Origin: Vampirovibrio sp.
Lineage (GTDB): Bacteria > Cyanobacteriota > Vampirovibrionia > Vampirovibrionales > Vampirovibrionaceae
Length of the DNA: 40,389 bases
Direction: 5' to 3'
Assembly: GCA_019634025.1 (NCBI GenBank)
Contig: JAHQWC010000035.1
Span: 1 to 40,389, forward strand
In this document: positions 38,670 through 40,389 of the stretch, one piece after another
Numbering within the stretch: position 1 is the first letter of the stretch
Layout: the number at the start of each line of letters is the position of its first letter
Position numbers and translations under genes: made by a program
The notes under the pieces: model-generated
Seen by the model: the letters and a program-made list of their open reading frames with translations, nothing else
Told to the model about the DNA's origin: nothing
Database searches by the model: none

Positions 38670-40389
38670 TCAGGCTGTTACGAGTTGTTTCTGCGTCTCT
38701 TTCAACATGATTTGGGTTCTGCATATAGACCATTCCAAAGCGCTTGCAGAGTGTGTATCCTTTTCAATCACATCCAACACCCATTGTGGTTTTATGATGA
38801 TGGGCTGCCCTTCATCAGTAAAACCAACATCCAGGGTCATATGAACAATGATGTCGTTTTTATCTTTTTCAAACTGAATATCTGATAGGTACTGTGATAG
38901 ATTGAAACTTTTTTTAGAGGTTTTGGTTTCGATGTCCATCGGAATATCCGATTGGGATCGCATCTGTTGGATCCGCTCCTCCATCATATACGCTTTTGCC
39001 GGATCTTTGCAAGTCCACCGGGCGGTGTATGTCATCTGCCGAATGCTCTTGTCGATTTTGGGCTCAGAGAGGGGTAAAACCGCCTCTGAAATAATTTTGC
39101 CGTTCTCCGGCAGGTAGACATTCACCTGGTCTGCAATACCCGTAACATGGCTGCTTAAAAACACGTCAATATACTCGCCGTCGCTTTCCACACCCAACGA
39201 GAGTGCGGGGCCAAAGGAGATTTTGTGCTTGGGGTTAAACCCTTGGGTATAGGCCACCGGCAGACCACTGCGAGTCAAAGCGCGCTGGAACATCCGAAGC
39301 CAATCCAGGTGTGAGAGAAACTTTACGCTTTTTTTCTTTTGAATGGCCACCCGAACCTTGCACACCGGTGGCTTTTTCAAGTCGGCTACCGGTTTGATGG
39401 CATCCACAGCGTCTTTCACGGCCGGGACAGAAGCTGCCGTTTTTTCTTCTTCCATATACGGGTTTTCAATAAACTTGGGCCAAGTGCTGTAGGTCCCACA
39501 GACGCCGCAGGCACTACATTCTTCAAAGCACGGAGTGGTGCCCATTGCCTCGCGAGCACGTTCGTACTCGGTTTTAAGCCACTCTTTGCTCAGACCCATA
39601 TCCACAACATCCCAGGGCACAGGTTCATCGGGGTTGGTGAATCGGCAGCGGGTGTATTCTTCTGGATCCATCCCCAGCTCATCCATCGCGGCAAACCACT
39701 TGTCAAAGTTCAATATATCGTCCCAGGCATCAAGGTAAGCGCCCTTACGATAGGCTCCTTCCAGAGCATCAGCAAGTTCCGGGCCTCCCTTGCTGATGAC
39801 GGCTTCCAGTTTGCTGATTTGTGGGTCGGTAAAGTTGAGCTTTACGCCCTTCATCCCCCGGAAGGCGTCTCTCAGGTATTGAATCTTCTGGGCCAAGGTG
39901 TCCATAGAATCCTGAGGAAACCACTGGAACGGTGTATGTGGCTTGGGCACAAAGTTGGAAAGGGTCACATTTACGTCTAGATGGCCTTTCAGAGACAGAG
40001 ATTTATCACGCTTCATCTCCAGGCAGGTCTGTTTCATCCGGCGCACAATGTCTACAATGCCATCCAGATCTTCGTTGGTTTCGGTGGGTAACCCCAAAAT
40101 AAAGTAGAGCTTAACCTTGTTCCAGCCCGACTGATATGCGGTGGTGACGGCATTCATAATTTCGGCATCCGTCAGGTTCTTGTTGATAACATTCCGCAAC
40201 CGCTCTGTGCCCGCCTCAGGCGCAAAGGTCAGGGTGCTTTTACGAACGCTTTGAACCGCCTCGGCCACTTCCACATTAAACCGGTCCGCCCGCTGGCTGG
40301 GTAAAGAGAGGGAGACGTTTTTTTCTTTTAAGGTCTCAGAAACACCCATCACCAAAGGCTTAAGGTAAGAAAAATCGGCAATAGAGAGG
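38670..40389 (-). CDS. Radical SAM protein fused to DUF2344 (TIGR03960/TIGR03936), partial
   Basis: The reading frame runs off the right edge: codons continue past the TTG at 40355 (reading LSIADFSYLKPL before it), so the N-terminal B12-binding region and the Fe-S cluster cysteines lie outside. Visible are the C-terminal part of the radical SAM barrel (STLTFAPEAGTERLRNVINK, YFILGLPTETNEDL), a cysteine cluster (CFEECSACGVCG), and the DUF2344 domain in the last 220 residues (VKFLSHLDWLRMFQRALTRS, GFNPKHKISFGPALSLGVES). TIGR03960 and TIGR03936 proteins sit next to rne/rng in many bacteria and in some are fused as here. Their substrate is not established; a link to RNA modification or ribosome biogenesis is an inference from location. 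The stop codon lies 139 bases before rne. Confidence 0.88.
   Translation of the reverse strand, partial: LSIADFSYLKPLVMGVSETLKEKNVSLSLPSQRADRFNVEVAEAVQSVRKSTLTFAPEAGTERLRNVINKNLTDAEIMNAVTTAYQSGWNKVKLYFILGLPTETNEDLDGIVDIVRRMKQTCLEMKRDKSLSLKGHLDVNVTLSNFVPKPHTPFQWFPQDSMDTLAQKIQYLRDAFRGMKGVKLNFTDPQISKLEAVISKGGPELADALEGAYRKGAYLDAWDDILNFDKWFAAMDELGMDPEEYTRCRFTNPDEPVPWDVVDMGLSKEWLKTEYERAREAMGTTPCFEECSACGVCGTYSTWPKFIENPYMEEEKTAASVPAVKDAVDAIKPVADLKKPPVCKVRVAIQKKKSVKFLSHLDWLRMFQRALTRSGLPVAYTQGFNPKHKISFGPALSLGVESDGEYIDVFLSSHVTGIADQVNVYLPENGKIISEAVLPLSEPKIDKSIRQMTYTARWTCKDPAKAYMMEERIQQMRSQSDIPMDIETKTSKKSFNLSQYLSDIQFEKDKNDIIVHMTLDVGFTDEGQPIIIKPQWVLDVIEKDTHSASALEWSICRTQIMLKETQKQLVTA

Overview
The window reads as an ordinary chromosomal stretch of a Gram-negative-type bacterium: type IV pilus assembly genes, a fatty-acid synthesis cluster, RecG, RNase E/G and a tRNA, most of them on the minus strand. 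No photosynthesis genes are present. Several proteins look most like those of the Cyanobacteria and their non-photosynthetic relatives (Vampirovibrionia/Melainabacteria): a DUF3352 protein, a RecG with a long N-terminal extension, and a fused radical SAM-DUF2344 protein beside rne. That placement is an inference from family resemblance and is not proven. No phage genes, transposases, CRISPR arrays or insertion sequences were seen.

Layout. 79-2307: pilO and an unusual pilM-pilN fusion, followed by a hairpin-rich intergenic region. 2737-6016: an XRE regulator, 5-formyltetrahydrofolate cyclo-ligase, a candidate micro-ORF with a strong terminator, an unknown helical protein, and a secreted TPR plus NHL-propeller protein. 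6225-10488: recG, an Arg-rich orphan, a secreted protein with two TonB-C-like domains, and a membrane zinc-ribbon protein. 10549-10624: tRNA-Gly(CCC). 10686-17061: a dissolved inorganic carbon module, made of DabA, a very large DabB and a beta-carbonic anhydrase. 17236-20617: rmuC, a second Arg-rich orphan, a methyltransferase and a YcxB-like protein. 20614-23084: fabG-acpP-fabF. 23270-25982: an Arg-rich lipoprotein and two exported or anchored unknowns. 26161-28145: two overlapping alpha/beta hydrolase genes, one with a cysteine at the nucleophile position. 28365-29450: class II fructose-bisphosphate aldolase. 29573-31855: a tandem pair of paralogous proteins of unknown family with duplicated promoter elements. 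32032-36167: a double zinc-ribbon protein, a TIGR02757 protein, a small acidic protein and a DUF3352 protein. 36293-40389: RNase E/G with a charged AT-hook-bearing tail, then a radical SAM/DUF2344 gene cut by the window edge.

How the genes fit together. DabA and DabB would form an energy-coupled CO2-hydrating uptake complex, and the carbonic anhydrase would interconvert CO2 and bicarbonate. This could feed carboxylations such as those that start fatty-acid synthesis, whose elongation genes lie close by. PilMN-PilO would form the inner-membrane alignment complex of type IV pili. The best candidates for undescribed biology are the paralogous pair at 29573-31855, the DabB with an extra antiporter-like half, the PilM-PilN fusion, the three Arg-rich orphans with a codon style of their own, and the RNase E/G tail.
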